From: Streptomyces sp. NBC_01408
Lineage (GTDB): Bacteria; Actinomycetota; Actinomycetes; Streptomycetales; Streptomycetaceae
DNA length: 33,857 nt
Direction: 5' to 3'
NCBI RefSeq assembly: GCF_026340255.1
Contig: NZ_JAPEPJ010000005.1
Coordinates: forward strand, 1-33,857
The position numbers and the translations under genes were made by a program. The notes beneath the pieces are model-generated. The model was not told the origin of the DNA, ran no database searches, and worked only from the letters and a program-made list of their open reading frames with translations. This document shows positions 14,402 through 22,730 of the stretch, in pieces (position 1 is the first letter of the stretch; every line of letters begins with the position of its first letter).

Positions 14402-17400
14402 GCGCCGACGCCTCCCGCGGTCCCGGCACCCGGCGACGAGCCGCGCCCCGGGGATCGGGGCTCTACCGCTGTCTCGACCACTTCGTGATCCGCACCCCGA
14501 TCCTCCCCGTCACGGACTACCCCGCGGCCGAGGACCTCAGGCGCGCGCCCGCAACCGCTCGGGTCCGGGACAACGAGCACGCGCGGCGTGCCGTCGTCGT
14601 GTCCTCGCTGCCCCTCGCCGCCTCACTGCTGGGGCCGCCACGCACCGAACGCGACCGGCGGCGCCTCGAGTCGAGCATCCTGCGCTACCTCATTCGCCTC
14701 AGCACCCGGCCCACTCCCTTCGGGCTGAACGCCGGCGTGGCCCTGGGGCGGTGGGGCCCGGTCACCGACGTCCGCCTGGCCGACGAGCCTCCCGGCGTCC
14801 ACGCCCGTGTCGACATGCACGCCCTCGTGCACTTCGTCACCGCCCTCGAATCGCGAACCGAGATCCGGGAGGCGACCACGGTCATCGCCAATCCGGCCGT
14901 GCTGCACCGCGCCGGCCGGATCACGTTGTGCGGTGTCGAAGCGATCCTCGGGGCGAACGGCGGCGAGAACGTCACCCTCCGCGCCACCGGCGCCGTCACT
15001 CGCGCCCTCGCCCTCGCCCGCACACCCATGGCCTACGCCGACCTCGCCGCCGACCTCCTGGAAGCCGTCCCCGGGGCCACTCCCGACAAGGTCCACGATC
15101 TGCTGTACCGGCTGTGGCGGCACGCATTCCTCCTGACGGACCTCCGCCCACCGCTGACCCACCTCGACCCCGCGGGACATGTCCTCGACCACCTCAGCCG
15201 GATACCGGCAGCCGTCACCGCCGCTGAGGACCTCGGCGAACTGCTGGCCGCGATCCAGGACTGGGAGAGGCAGCCGGCCGGCACCGGCGCCGCCGCTTTC
15301 CCGGCGCTCGCCGAGCAGGCCCGCCGCGTCACGGGCTTCGAAACGGCCACGCCGCTCCAGGTCGACACGGTTCTGCCCCTGGCGGCCTGCGAGGTGTCCC
15401 GCAAAGTGGCCGACGAAGCGGTCCGAGCGGCCGAACTGCTGCTGCGGCTCACCCCGTTCCCCTTCGGCTTGCCGCAGATCAGCGCGTACAGGGGCGCGTT
15501 CGAGGTCCGCTACGGCACCGATCGCGACGTGTCCGTCCTCGAACTCCTCGATCCCGTCACAGGACTCGGCTCACCATCCCTCCTCCCTCCGGTCATTCCC
15601 GCCAAAGCCGCCCGGGCCGATACCTTGCTCCGCCTCGCCACCAGTGCTCTCCACGACCACCTCACCAGCATCGACCTCGACCAGGACACCATCGACCGAC
15701 TCGCCCTCTGGGAAGCGGCCCCCGAGCGGCTCCCCGCGTCGCTCGACCTCTACGCCATGGTCTCTGCCCCGTCGCCCGCCGCCATCGACGCCGGCGACTT
15801 CCACCTGGTCGTGGGCCCCAACGTCGGTGCCGGAGCAGCCGGACGCAACCTCGGCCGCTTCGCAGGCATGCTCACCGGTGCCGTTCCCGCCCTCGGCGAC
15901 ATCGCCGACGCCGAACAAGCCGTTGAAGCCGGCCGCGTTCTGGCCGAACTGGTGTACCTCCCCGAGAAGACCCGCTCGGCAAACGTCGTCGTCCGGCCCG
16001 CGATCCGCGACCACGAGGTCGGCATTCGCACCAGCGCGGAGGACGGACCTGCCCGCTACATCCCTCTCGACCAGCTCGCGGTCCGCGTCACGAACGGCAG
16101 GTTCGCCCTGATCTGGGACGACGGCACGGGAGAGCTCCGAGAGGTCAGCGTCTGCTCAGGACACATGCTCAACAACAGCCGGGCCCCCGCCGTCTGCCGT
16201 TTCCTCGCCGATGTGAGCCGCGACGGCACCGCCCAGATCGTCGGCTTCGACTGGGGCCCGGCCCGCGACTTCCCCTACCTGCCCCGCGTCACCTCCGGCC
16301 CGGTCATCCTGCGTCTGGCCCAGTGGCGCATCGACCATGCCGCGGCGCACGAGATGGCCGGGCAGCCGGACCGGTTCCCGGCCCGGTTCGACGCCTGGCG
16401 CCTCCAATGGCGGGTGCCCCGCTACACGTACCTCACGAGCAGCGACACGGCCGCGGACCACCGGCTCCTCATCGACGCCACCGCGCATTCCCACACCAAC
16501 GAGATACGGCGAGCCCTGAACCGTCTGCGGCCCGGCGGCAGCGTGGTCCTCCAGGAGGCCGTTCCCGGCCTCGACGACGCCTGGGTCAGTGGGCCGAACG
16601 GCCGCCACACCGTCGAACTCGTGGTGTCCATGACCCGCAACGCCCCTGTTCCGCGCTCCGTTCCACCCGGCAAAGCCGGCGCCCGGGTGGCGAGGGCAGA
16701 CCGGCTGCGCCCCCCGGGCAGCGACTGGACCTTCGTCAAGCTCTACGGCGACCGGCAGGAGGAGGAATCCCTGCTCGTCGGCGGCATCCGCGAGCTCATC
16801 CGCTCGCTGGACCGCCATTCCGACCGAGGCGTCTTCCTGCGCTACGCGGACCCCGAACCCCACCTGCGGCTACGCCTGCGCGGCAACCCCTCCGTGCTCG
16901 TCCCCGCACTCAGCGACTGGGCCGGCACCCTCCTCGCCGACGGCCACCTCTCGCGGTTCACCTTCGACGTCTACGATCGTGAGATCGAACGCTACGGCGG
17001 CCTCATCGGGATGGACGTCACCGAACAGCTGTACTCCGCCGACAGTTCCGCCGTTCTCGACCTGCTCTCCCTCGACCACGCCGGGAAGTCTCAGCTCGAC
17101 AGGACGGGCCTGGCCCTGCTGACCATTGACGACCTGTTGACCGCGCTCGGCCTGAGCGAAGCCGAGAGGCTCCGCTTCTACCACCGGGAGACTCCCCAGC
17201 GACGGCTCGCGGGCGCCGAGTACCGCACCCGCAAGGCGGAATTCTGTGACCTGCTGCGCAAACCACCTCCTCGTCCCATTGGCGACGTCCTCACCCGGCG
17301 TCGTCCTCACCTGGCAGACGTCGCCGACCGGCTCACCGATCTGAAACGCCGCCGGCAACTCGGCAAGACGCTGCCCGAGCTGTGCCACAGCTACGTACAC

Positions 17401-17499
17401 CTGCACTGCAACCGCCTCCTGGGCACGGACCGTGCTGCCGAGAACACGGCGTTGGAACTGCTCTACCGCACCCGCCACAGCCTGGCATCAGGAGCCTGA
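14398..17499 (+). CDS. lanB: Lantibiotic dehydratase (LanB), full-length
   Basis: A 1033-residue class I dehydratase. It activates precursor Ser/Thr by glutamyl transfer from glutamyl-tRNA and then eliminates glutamate to give dehydroamino acids. The N-terminal glutamylation domain carries the conserved IRLSTRPTPFGL block (R100, R104, T106). The C-terminal elimination (SpaB_C) domain starts near WTFVKLYGDRQEEE (about residue 777) and contains FLRYADPEPHLRLRLRG and YDREIERYGG, with a conserved His region SYVHLHCNRLLG near the end. Both domains are in one chain, so this is not a split-LanB system. ATG 14398 overlaps the LanC stop; the longer open frame upstream is antisensible padding inside lanC. 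No transporter, protease or methyltransferase gene follows. Confidence 0.94.
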   Translation: MSADASRGPGTRRRAAPRGSGLYRCLDHFVIRTPILPVTDYPAAEDLRRAPATARVRDNEHARRAVVVSSLPLAASLLGPPRTERDRRRLESSILRYLIRLSTRPTPFGLNAGVALGRWGPVTDVRLADEPPGVHARVDMHALVHFVTALESRTEIREATTVIANPAVLHRAGRITLCGVEAILGANGGENVTLRATGAVTRALALARTPMAYADLAADLLEAVPGATPDKVHDLLYRLWRHAFLLTDLRPPLTHLDPAGHVLDHLSRIPAAVTAAEDLGELLAAIQDWERQPAGTGAAAFPALAEQARRVTGFETATPLQVDTVLPLAACEVSRKVADEAVRAAELLLRLTPFPFGLPQISAYRGAFEVRYGTDRDVSVLELLDPVTGLGSPSLLPPVIPAKAARADTLLRLATSALHDHLTSIDLDQDTIDRLALWEAAPERLPASLDLYAMVSAPSPAAIDAGDFHLVVGPNVGAGAAGRNLGRFAGMLTGAVPALGDIADAEQAVEAGRVLAELVYLPEKTRSANVVVRPAIRDHEVGIRTSAEDGPARYIPLDQLAVRVTNGRFALIWDDGTGELREVSVCSGHMLNNSRAPAVCRFLADVSRDGTAQIVGFDWGPARDFPYLPRVTSGPVILRLAQWRIDHAAAHEMAGQPDRFPARFDAWRLQWRVPRYTYLTSSDTAADHRLLIDATAHSHTNEIRRALNRLRPGGSVVLQEAVPGLDDAWVSGPNGRHTVELVVSMTRNAPVPRSVPPGKAGARVARADRLRPPGSDWTFVKLYGDRQEEESLLVGGIRELIRSLDRHSDRGVFLRYADPEPHLRLRLRGNPSVLVPALSDWAGTLLADGHLSRFTFDVYDREIERYGGLIGMDVTEQLYSADSSAVLDLLSLDHAGKSQLDRTGLALLTIDDLLTALGLSEAERLRFYHRETPQRRLAGAEYRTRKAEFCDLLRKPPPRPIGDVLTRRRPHLADVADRLTDLKRRRQLGKTLPELCHSYVHLHCNRLLGTDRAAENTALELLYRTRHSLASGA

Positions 17500-17588
17500 A
17501 CCCCGATTCGGGGCGGCCCGGTGGTGAGGGGGCAGAGAGGCTGCTGTGCAGCGCGGGGCCGAAGGGGTGCCGTCCTGGCTCCGACTCA

Positions 17589-17609
17589 GGTCACTGGATT
17601 CCAGTGGCC
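17589..17609. terminator. Possible terminator between convergent LanB and sigma-factor genes
   Basis: GGTCACTGG (17589-17597) pairs with CCAGTGGCC (17601-17609), with one T-G wobble, around an ATT loop. It lies five bases past the leftward sigma-factor stop and 90 bases past the LanB stop. The stem is short; confidence is moderate. Confidence 0.4.
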
Positions 17610-17613
17610 GTGG

Positions 17614-18552
17614 TCACCATGCGTTGATGACCGGTGCGTCGGGTTCGTGCTGCCGCCAGGCCTCGTTGAGGCGCGCGAGCCGGTTCGCGGCGGCGATGCC
17701 GCGCAGGGACGCGACCTTGCCGTCGCTGACTTCGAACGCCACGGCGCCCACGACCCGGTCGTCGACCACGGCGAGGACGGCCGGGGAGCCGTTGACCAGC
17801 GCGATGCACATCGCGGGTGAGCCGCCGGCCAGCCGCCGCTTCGCCGGCGTGGGCTTGAAGCCGGCCCGCACGTAGGAGGCGACCCGCTCGCGCGTCCTGT
17901 ACCGCAACAGCCGCTTGCCCAGTCCGGCGCCGTCCGAGAACGCCGTCACGTCCTCGGTGAGCAGCGCCACCAGCCGTTCGGTGCGCCCCGACGTGGCGGC
18001 GGCGAGGAACTCCTCGACGACCCGGCGCGCGGACGCGGGGTCGGCCTCGCCGCCGCGGCGGCGCTCGGCGGCGACCCGGATCCGGGCCCGGTGGACACGC
18101 TGCTGGCTCGCGGACTCGGTGATGTCGAGGATCCCGGCGATCTCGGCGTGGCTGTACGAGAAGGCCTCGCGCAAGACATAGACGGCCCGTTCGACCGGGG
18201 AGAGACGCTCCAAGAGGGTCAGTACGGCCAAGGACACCGATTCGCGCTGCTCGAAGGTGTCGGCAGGGCCGAGCATCGGGTCGCCCTCGAGGAGCGGCTC
18301 GGGCAGCCAGGCACCGGCCGCTCGCTCGTGGCGCGCCTGCGCCGAGCGGAGCCGGTCGAGGCAGAGGTTGGTGACGACCTTGGTCAGCCACGCTTCCGGC
18401 ACCTCGACCCGCTCGCGGTCCGCGGCCTGCCAGCGCAGGAACGTGTCCTGCACGGCGTCCTCGGCGTCGGCGGCCGAGCCGAGCAGACGGTACGCGAGCG
18501 AGGCCAGCCGGCCCCGGCTGGCCTCGAACCGGTCGATGGCTTCGCTGTCCAT
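17614..18552 (-). CDS. ECF41/SigJ-like RNA polymerase sigma factor with SnoaL-type C-terminal domain
   Basis: A 312-residue extracytoplasmic-function sigma factor. Region 2 covers about residues 8-75 (YRLLGSAADAEDAVQDTFLRW), region 4 about 105-160 (LSPVERAVYVLREAF, then YSHAEIAGIL). The linker contains WLPEPL (82-87), a mark of the ECF41 group. Residues 175-300 form the fused SnoaL-like domain that, in this group, takes the place of a separate anti-sigma factor. Two ECF41 signatures are altered: DGGGK appears as DGAGLGK (207-213) and NPDKL as AAANRL (287-292). The gene begins 10 bases after the flavoprotein gene ends, on the same strand, matching the known pairing of ECF41 factors with oxidoreductase genes. 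Confidence 0.9.
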   Translation of the reverse strand: MDSEAIDRFEASRGRLASLAYRLLGSAADAEDAVQDTFLRWQAADRERVEVPEAWLTKVVTNLCLDRLRSAQARHERAAGAWLPEPLLEGDPMLGPADTFEQRESVSLAVLTLLERLSPVERAVYVLREAFSYSHAEIAGILDITESASQQRVHRARIRVAAERRRGGEADPASARRVVEEFLAAATSGRTERLVALLTEDVTAFSDGAGLGKRLLRYRTRERVASYVRAGFKPTPAKRRLAGGSPAMCIALVNGSPAVLAVVDDRVVGAVAFEVSDGKVASLRGIAAANRLARLNEAWRQHEPDAPVINAW

Positions 18553-18562
18553 GCGCAGCAGC

Positions 18563-19753
18563 CTATGCGGCGACCCTCACACCGGCCCGGTCGGGCACGG
18601 TGGCCAGGCGGCGCTTGCGCTTCGGCATGCCGAAGGTCGGGTGGGCGATGCCCCACCCGGCCCCGTTGAGTACGCCCGACTTGAGCCGCGCGGCGGTCCG
18701 GCCGCCCAGGTACCAGGACTTCGACCGGGCCTCCCCGTCCACCATCTGGAAGATCGCGTCCCGCCGCCCGAGGCTGATGTGGTTACCGTGGTATTTCAGC
18801 CCGGTGGTCGGGACATCACTGCCCGTCAGGCGCGCGATGATCGCGGCGGTCGCCTGCATGTTGGTGAACCCGGCCGAGGCGCAGGACATCGGCAGCGCCC
18901 GGCCGTTCTCGCCGATCGCGTAGGCGCAGTCTCCGGCGGCGTAGACGTCCGGGTGCGAGACCGAGCGCATGGTGCGGTCGACGACGATCTGGCCGGTCTC
19001 GGCGACCTCCAGGCCGCTGGCGGCCGCGATGGGGTGCACGGCGAACCCGGCCGACCACACGGTCACGTCGGCGTGGATGGACGTACCGTCGGCAGCGATC
19101 GCCCGTGTCGCCTCGACGGCTTCGATGCCGGTGTGCTCGTGGACGGTGACGCCGAGCCGGTCGAAGGCATGGCGCAGGTGCCGGCGGGCCTTCGGGGAGA
19201 GCCAGGCGCCCAGCTCGCCGCGTGCGGCGAGCGCGACCGAGAGGTCGGGCCGGGACTCGGCGAACTCGGTGGCGGTCTCGATGCCGGTCAGCCCCTCACC
19301 GACGACCAGCACGGTGCCGCCCTCGCCCAGGCCGGCCAGGCGCTCGCGCAGACGCAGCGCCGAGGACCGGCCGGTCACGTCGAAGGCGTACTCGGCCACG
19401 CCGGGGACGCCATGGTGGGCTACGGAGCTGCCGAGCGCGTAGAGGAGCGTGTCGTACGCGAGCTCACCGTCGCCGTCCTCGCCGGTCACGGCGACGGTCC
19501 TGCGCTCGGGGTCGACGCCGGTGACGCGAGCCAGGCACAGCCGCACCCCGGTGCCCGCGAATACGTCGGCGAGCCTGCGGAACGCGAGTTCCTGGCCGAC
19601 CGCGAGCTGGTGGAGCCGCATCCGCTCGACGAAGTCGGGCACGGCGTTGACGACGGTGATCTCGGTGTCGGCCGGGGAGAGCCGACGGGCCAGGTTTCCG
19701 GCGGCGAAGGCCCCGGCGTATCCGGCGCCGAGTACGACGATGCGGTGCTTCAT
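18563..19753 (-). CDS. FAD/NAD(P)-dependent oxidoreductase, type II NADH dehydrogenase-like
   Basis: A 396-residue two-dinucleotide-binding-domain flavoprotein. The N-terminal FAD site is RIVVLGAGYAGAFAAGNL, the NAD(P) site is VLVVGEGLTGIETATEFAE (about residue 155), and the second FAD contact is HPDVYAAGDCAYAIG (about residue 280). The C-terminus is Lys/Arg-rich (PKRKRRLATV). Similar proteins are annotated as NADH dehydrogenase-like or FAD-dependent pyridine nucleotide-disulfide oxidoreductases; no redox-active CxxxxC is seen. ATG 19753 has AGGAG eight bases upstream; the longer frame to 19837 lacks support. It is the first gene of a two-gene leftward unit with the ECF41-like sigma factor, and is probably that factor's target. 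Confidence 0.9.
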   Translation of the reverse strand: MKHRIVVLGAGYAGAFAAGNLARRLSPADTEITVVNAVPDFVERMRLHQLAVGQELAFRRLADVFAGTGVRLCLARVTGVDPERRTVAVTGEDGDGELAYDTLLYALGSSVAHHGVPGVAEYAFDVTGRSSALRLRERLAGLGEGGTVLVVGEGLTGIETATEFAESRPDLSVALAARGELGAWLSPKARRHLRHAFDRLGVTVHEHTGIEAVEATRAIAADGTSIHADVTVWSAGFAVHPIAAASGLEVAETGQIVVDRTMRSVSHPDVYAAGDCAYAIGENGRALPMSCASAGFTNMQATAAIIARLTGSDVPTTGLKYHGNHISLGRRDAIFQMVDGEARSKSWYLGGRTAARLKSGVLNGAGWGIAHPTFGMPKRKRRLATVPDRAGVRVAA

Positions 19754-20051
19754 GGCGTTGCTCCTGTCTCGTTCGCGTGCCCCTTGAACGGGACGGCGCC
19801 CCGATTGCTGACAGGAGCCGGGTGTGACGCGGGTCACCGAACTCAGACGAGCTCCTTCTCGCCGATTGGCGACCCGAACCGGGTCGCGAGAGCGTTGGTC
19901 TAGCCCCGGGCCGGTGCGCGGGGGCGGGTTCGGGGGAAAGCCCGTCGCGGGGGCGGGATCCGGCGGGGGTGCCGTCTGCCTCAGGGAGGAGTGCCATGTC
20001 GGGTACGGAGGACGGGTACGGCACCGAGTCCGGCTGGGGCGCGCAGCGCCC

Positions 20052-20540
20052 TTACGGTTCGGGGGCCGAGGGGTGGGACGGCACGGAGAGTTCGGCGGGT
20101 ACCGAGACCGTGACCGGCACGGAGTCGACGACCGGGACCGAGTCAGTCACGGGGACGGAGCCCTCGTACGGGTCGGGCCCGGACGGGTCGTTTCGGGTTG
20201 CCGGCGACTCCCCCACGTCGACCTCGGCGTCCTCCCCTGCCTGGGCCGCGGTGCGGTGCAGGCCGGTGGGGATCCGCGCGTCGAAGTACGCCTCGCGCTC
20301 CCGGGCGACCGCGTCGAGAGCGTAGGCGAGGTCGCGGAAGCCGGGCGAGGTCGCCTCGGCGATCCGGGCCCGGGATGCCTCCAGGGCCATTTCGACCTCC
20401 GTGCCGATCTGTTTGGCGCGGTCTTTGGTGATCAGCACTTCGTCCTTCAGCGGCACCTTGATGTCGTCCAGGGTGTTGACGAGCGAAGCGGCGGCCTGGG
20501 CCGCAGCGCCTATGCCAAAGGTGACGGTGCCGTCGGACAC
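20052..20540 (-). CDS. Hypothetical protein, helical N-terminus and Ser/Val/Pro repeat tail
   Basis: A 162-residue protein of unknown function. The first 115 residues are predicted by eye to be mostly helical (FGIGAAAQAAASLVNTL, then KDRAKQIGTEVEMALEASRA, then LAYALDAVAREREAYF) and show clean third-position G/C bias. The last 45 residues are a degenerate SVPVT/D repeat, from an 18-bp-spaced repeat in the DNA. GTG 20540 is preceded closely by GGGGGAG; an upstream ATG at 20657 would add 39 less protein-like residues and cannot be excluded. A plus-strand frame over the repeat end was rejected. There is no membrane segment. Confidence 0.6.
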   Translation of the reverse strand: MSDGTVTFGIGAAAQAAASLVNTLDDIKVPLKDEVLITKDRAKQIGTEVEMALEASRARIAEATSPGFRDLAYALDAVAREREAYFDARIPTGLHRTAAQAGEDAEVDVGESPATRNDPSGPDPYEGSVPVTDSVPVVDSVPVTVSVPAELSVPSHPSAPEP

Positions 20541-20763
20541 GCTCCCCCTGAAGTCGCGTGCCGAGTGGTGCCTGTCCAGTTCTCTCTCCTTGGCAAGGGG
20601 CCAAACCTCCGGGCTCCGGGCGTCGTTGACTGCGCACTGCGACGGCTCGGATGGCACCCGGGGCCGGAACGGCAGCGGGGATGAACGGATCCCCGGCTCC
20701 CCCGGCGTCGGCGTAGTCGCCGAGCGCGATCCCGCCGCCCGCCGCCGTCGGTGGATGTCGTCG

Positions 20764-21360
20764 TCAGGCCGGTCGAGGCCGCTGTAGTCCCTGGAGGAGC
20801 AGTTCGATCAAACGGCGGGGGTCGTACAGGGGGTCGCTGTCGCGTCCGATGCAGAGGTTGCCGATGCCGCGCATCAGCTCGTAGGGCTGCGTGCCGGGCC
20901 TGATGTCGCCGGCGTCGACCGCTGCGTCGAGGAGTTGGGCGCAGACGGGCAGCAGGCGGTCGAGGAAGTAGGTGTGCAGCGGGGCGAAGCGGTCGCTGTC
21001 GGACTGCAGGGCGTCGGCGAGTCCGTGCTTGGTGACCAGGAAGTCGACGAAGAGGTCGATCCACTGGCGCAGTGCGTCGACCGGGGAGCCGGCACTGGCC
21101 AGCAGCTTCGGGCCGGCTTCCGCGCATGCCTCGATCTGGTGGCGGTAGACGGCGGTGACGAGATCCGCCCGGGTGGGGAAGTGCCGGTAGATCGTGGCCA
21201 TCCCGACGCCCGCCCGGGCAGCGATCTGTCGGATCGGCGCGTCGACGCCGGAGGTGACGAACACCTCGGCGGCGGCGGTGAGCACCGTCTGCCGGTTGCG
21301 CTGGGCGTCGGCCCGCTTGCTTCGGGCCGGCGGCTCCCCTGCGGGGCTCTCGGTGGGCAT
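20764..21360 (-). CDS. TetR family transcriptional regulator
   Basis: A 198-residue regulator. The helix-turn-helix is RQTVLTAAAEVFVTSGVDAP, then IRQIAARAGVGMATIYRHFP (about residues 24-65); the effector domain resembles the SACE_7040/TetR_C_33-like group (GIGNLCIGRDSDP near the end). Start choice is open: AAGGAG is followed by GTG AAC GTG ATG, and the second GTG (21363) has the best spacing, adding one residue. It is divergent from the alpha/beta hydrolase gene. Two related palindromes and a promoter lie between them, so it very likely represses that hydrolase and itself. Confidence 0.9.
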   Translation of the reverse strand: MPTESPAGEPPARSKRADAQRNRQTVLTAAAEVFVTSGVDAPIRQIAARAGVGMATIYRHFPTRADLVTAVYRHQIEACAEAGPKLLASAGSPVDALRQWIDLFVDFLVTKHGLADALQSDSDRFAPLHTYFLDRLLPVCAQLLDAAVDAGDIRPGTQPYELMRGIGNLCIGRDSDPLYDPRRLIELLLQGLQRPRPA

Positions 21361-21387
21361 CACGTTCACGTTCTCCTTCGACACCGC

Positions 21388-21435
21388 TTGACAAAACGGA
21401 GCGACGCTCCGGATATTAAGCGGAGCAGCGTTCCG
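21388..21435 (+). promoter_or_regulatory. Promoter with twin TetR operators
   Basis: A consensus -35 TTGACA (21388-21393) is followed after 18 bp by GATATT (21412-21417). The spacer holds a perfect palindrome, CGGAGCGACGCTCCG (21397-21411). A related imperfect copy, CGGAGCAGCGTTCCG, lies at 21421-21435, directly after the -10, with centres 24 bp apart. The layout implies blocking of the hydrolase promoter by the divergent TetR protein. Direct TetR binding is inferred. Confidence 0.75.
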
Positions 21436-21533
21436 TTTCAGCTTAGCCGAAGCGGCCGCTCCTGACCGCCTTGTCCGTCGCCGGTCGCACGAGACCGGCT
21501 GACGGCAGGTGCCACCGAAAGGGAGTCCACATC

Positions 21534-22499
21534 GTGAGCACATCCACCGCCACCACCGCCGACGCCTTGGGCGCGCCCGTCCCGGTCCTGTCCTTCAGTC
21601 CGGTGGTGCTGTCCGTACCGGGACGTCCCGTGGGCCTACAGGTACGTGTCTCCGCGCCCGCGACCGGAACGAGCCTTCCCGTCCTCCTCCTCTCCCACGG
21701 CCACGGCCCCTCGAACAACCTCTCCTCGCTCAACGGCTACGCGCCGCTCGCCAACCTCTGGGCGGCGCACGGGTTCGTCGTCGTCCAGCCCACCCACCTC
21801 ACCTCAAGGACACTGACCGACCTGGTCGCCGACGCCCCCGGCGCACCCGACTTCTGGCGCTCCCGCGCCGAGGACATGACCCACGTCCTCGACCGGCTCG
21901 AGGTGATCGAGAACGCCGTGCCGCAGCTCGCCGGGCGGATCGACCACACGAGGGTCGCCCTCGTCGGACACTCACTCGGCGGCTTCACCGCCGCCCTCCT
22001 GCTGGGCGCCGGGATCACCGACCCCGACACCGGGAGGGTGGTGCACCTGGTCGAGCCCCGGATCAAGGCGGGCGTGCTGCTCGCCGCGCCCGGCAGGGGC
22101 GGCGACGTCTTCAACGGGCCCATGGCCGAGCAATGGCCGATCATCGGGGCCGTCGACTTCTCCACCATGACCACACCCGCGCTGGTCGTCGCCGGCGACA
22201 AGGACGACCCCCGGCACTTCACGGACATGGGGCCGGACTGGCACGCCGACCCCTACACCCTCGCCCCCGGTCCCAAGACCCTGCTCACCCTGTTCGACGC
22301 GGAGCACGGACTCGGCGGGATCGCCGGATACGACGCCGCCGAGACCACGGACGAAAGCCCCGAGCGGGTCGCCGCCCTCGCACGGCTCACTGCGGCCTAC
22401 CTCCGCACCCGGCTCCACCCCGGCGACAACGCCTGGCAGACCGCGCACGAGGCGCTGACGACCGGCCCCGATCCGGTCGGACGAGTCGAAGCCAAGTAA
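21534..22499 (+). CDS. Alpha/beta hydrolase, chlorophyllase/PAF-acetylhydrolase-like
   Basis: A 321-residue cytoplasmic esterase-type enzyme. Oxyanion region: LPVLLLSHGHGPSNN. Nucleophile elbow: VALVGHSLGGFTAALLL (the Ser of GHSLGG). Acid: probably the Asp in VVAGDKDDPRHF. Base: His in FDAEHGLGGI. The order and spacing fit the chlorophyllase/platelet-activating-factor-acetylhydrolase branch of the fold. GTG 21534 has GAAAGGGAG ending eight bases upstream. It is controlled by the divergent TetR gene through the twin operators at 21397-21435. The substrate is unknown; TetR/hydrolase pairs of this kind often respond to small hydrophobic esters or drugs. Confidence 0.88.
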   Translation: MSTSTATTADALGAPVPVLSFSPVVLSVPGRPVGLQVRVSAPATGTSLPVLLLSHGHGPSNNLSSLNGYAPLANLWAAHGFVVVQPTHLTSRTLTDLVADAPGAPDFWRSRAEDMTHVLDRLEVIENAVPQLAGRIDHTRVALVGHSLGGFTAALLLGAGITDPDTGRVVHLVEPRIKAGVLLAAPGRGGDVFNGPMAEQWPIIGAVDFSTMTTPALVVAGDKDDPRHFTDMGPDWHADPYTLAPGPKTLLTLFDAEHGLGGIAGYDAAETTDESPERVAALARLTAAYLRTRLHPGDNAWQTAHEALTTGPDPVGRVEAK

Positions 22500-22657
22500 G
22501 CCGTCCAAGCTGCGGCTCTACCCGGACGGCACCTGATCGCCGCGTAGTACCGCCCGGTTGCCGAAGGGCGCCCCCGGAACCGGGCTCGTGGCGGCACCCC
22601 GTGCCAGGTCCGCGTGGCCGCGGGCGCGTCCAGTGGCCTGTGCCGCAACGGCACGGG

Positions 22658-22694
22658 GCCGCCCGCCCGGCGCTGAGGCATCCGGACGGGCGGC
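22658..22694. terminator. Possible terminator between convergent hydrolase genes
   Basis: GCCGCCCG (22658-22665) pairs with CGGGCGGC (22687-22694); a few inner pairs are possible in the 21-nt loop. It lies in the 230-base gap between the alpha/beta hydrolase gene ending at 22499 and the leftward lipase-like gene ending at 22731. Nothing else was seen in the gap. Confidence 0.35.
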
Positions 22695-22730
22695 TGGATC
22701 ACCGGTTGGATCGGCGGTGATGACGCTGCG

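Noticed and set aside
19791..19815. ECF41-type promoter (TGTCA and CGTC elements, minus strand) before the flavoprotein gene
   Set aside because: TGTCA and CGTC are present but separated by about 13 bases, shorter than the spacing expected for ECF41 promoters.
19996..20325. Plus-strand frame with a strong GGGAGGAG site and a GTES/VTGT repeat protein
   Set aside because: It is antisense to the repeat tail of a codon-biased minus-strand gene. Its second half is low-quality sequence and the minus-strand frame is clearly coding upstream, so the ribosome-site match is probably chance.
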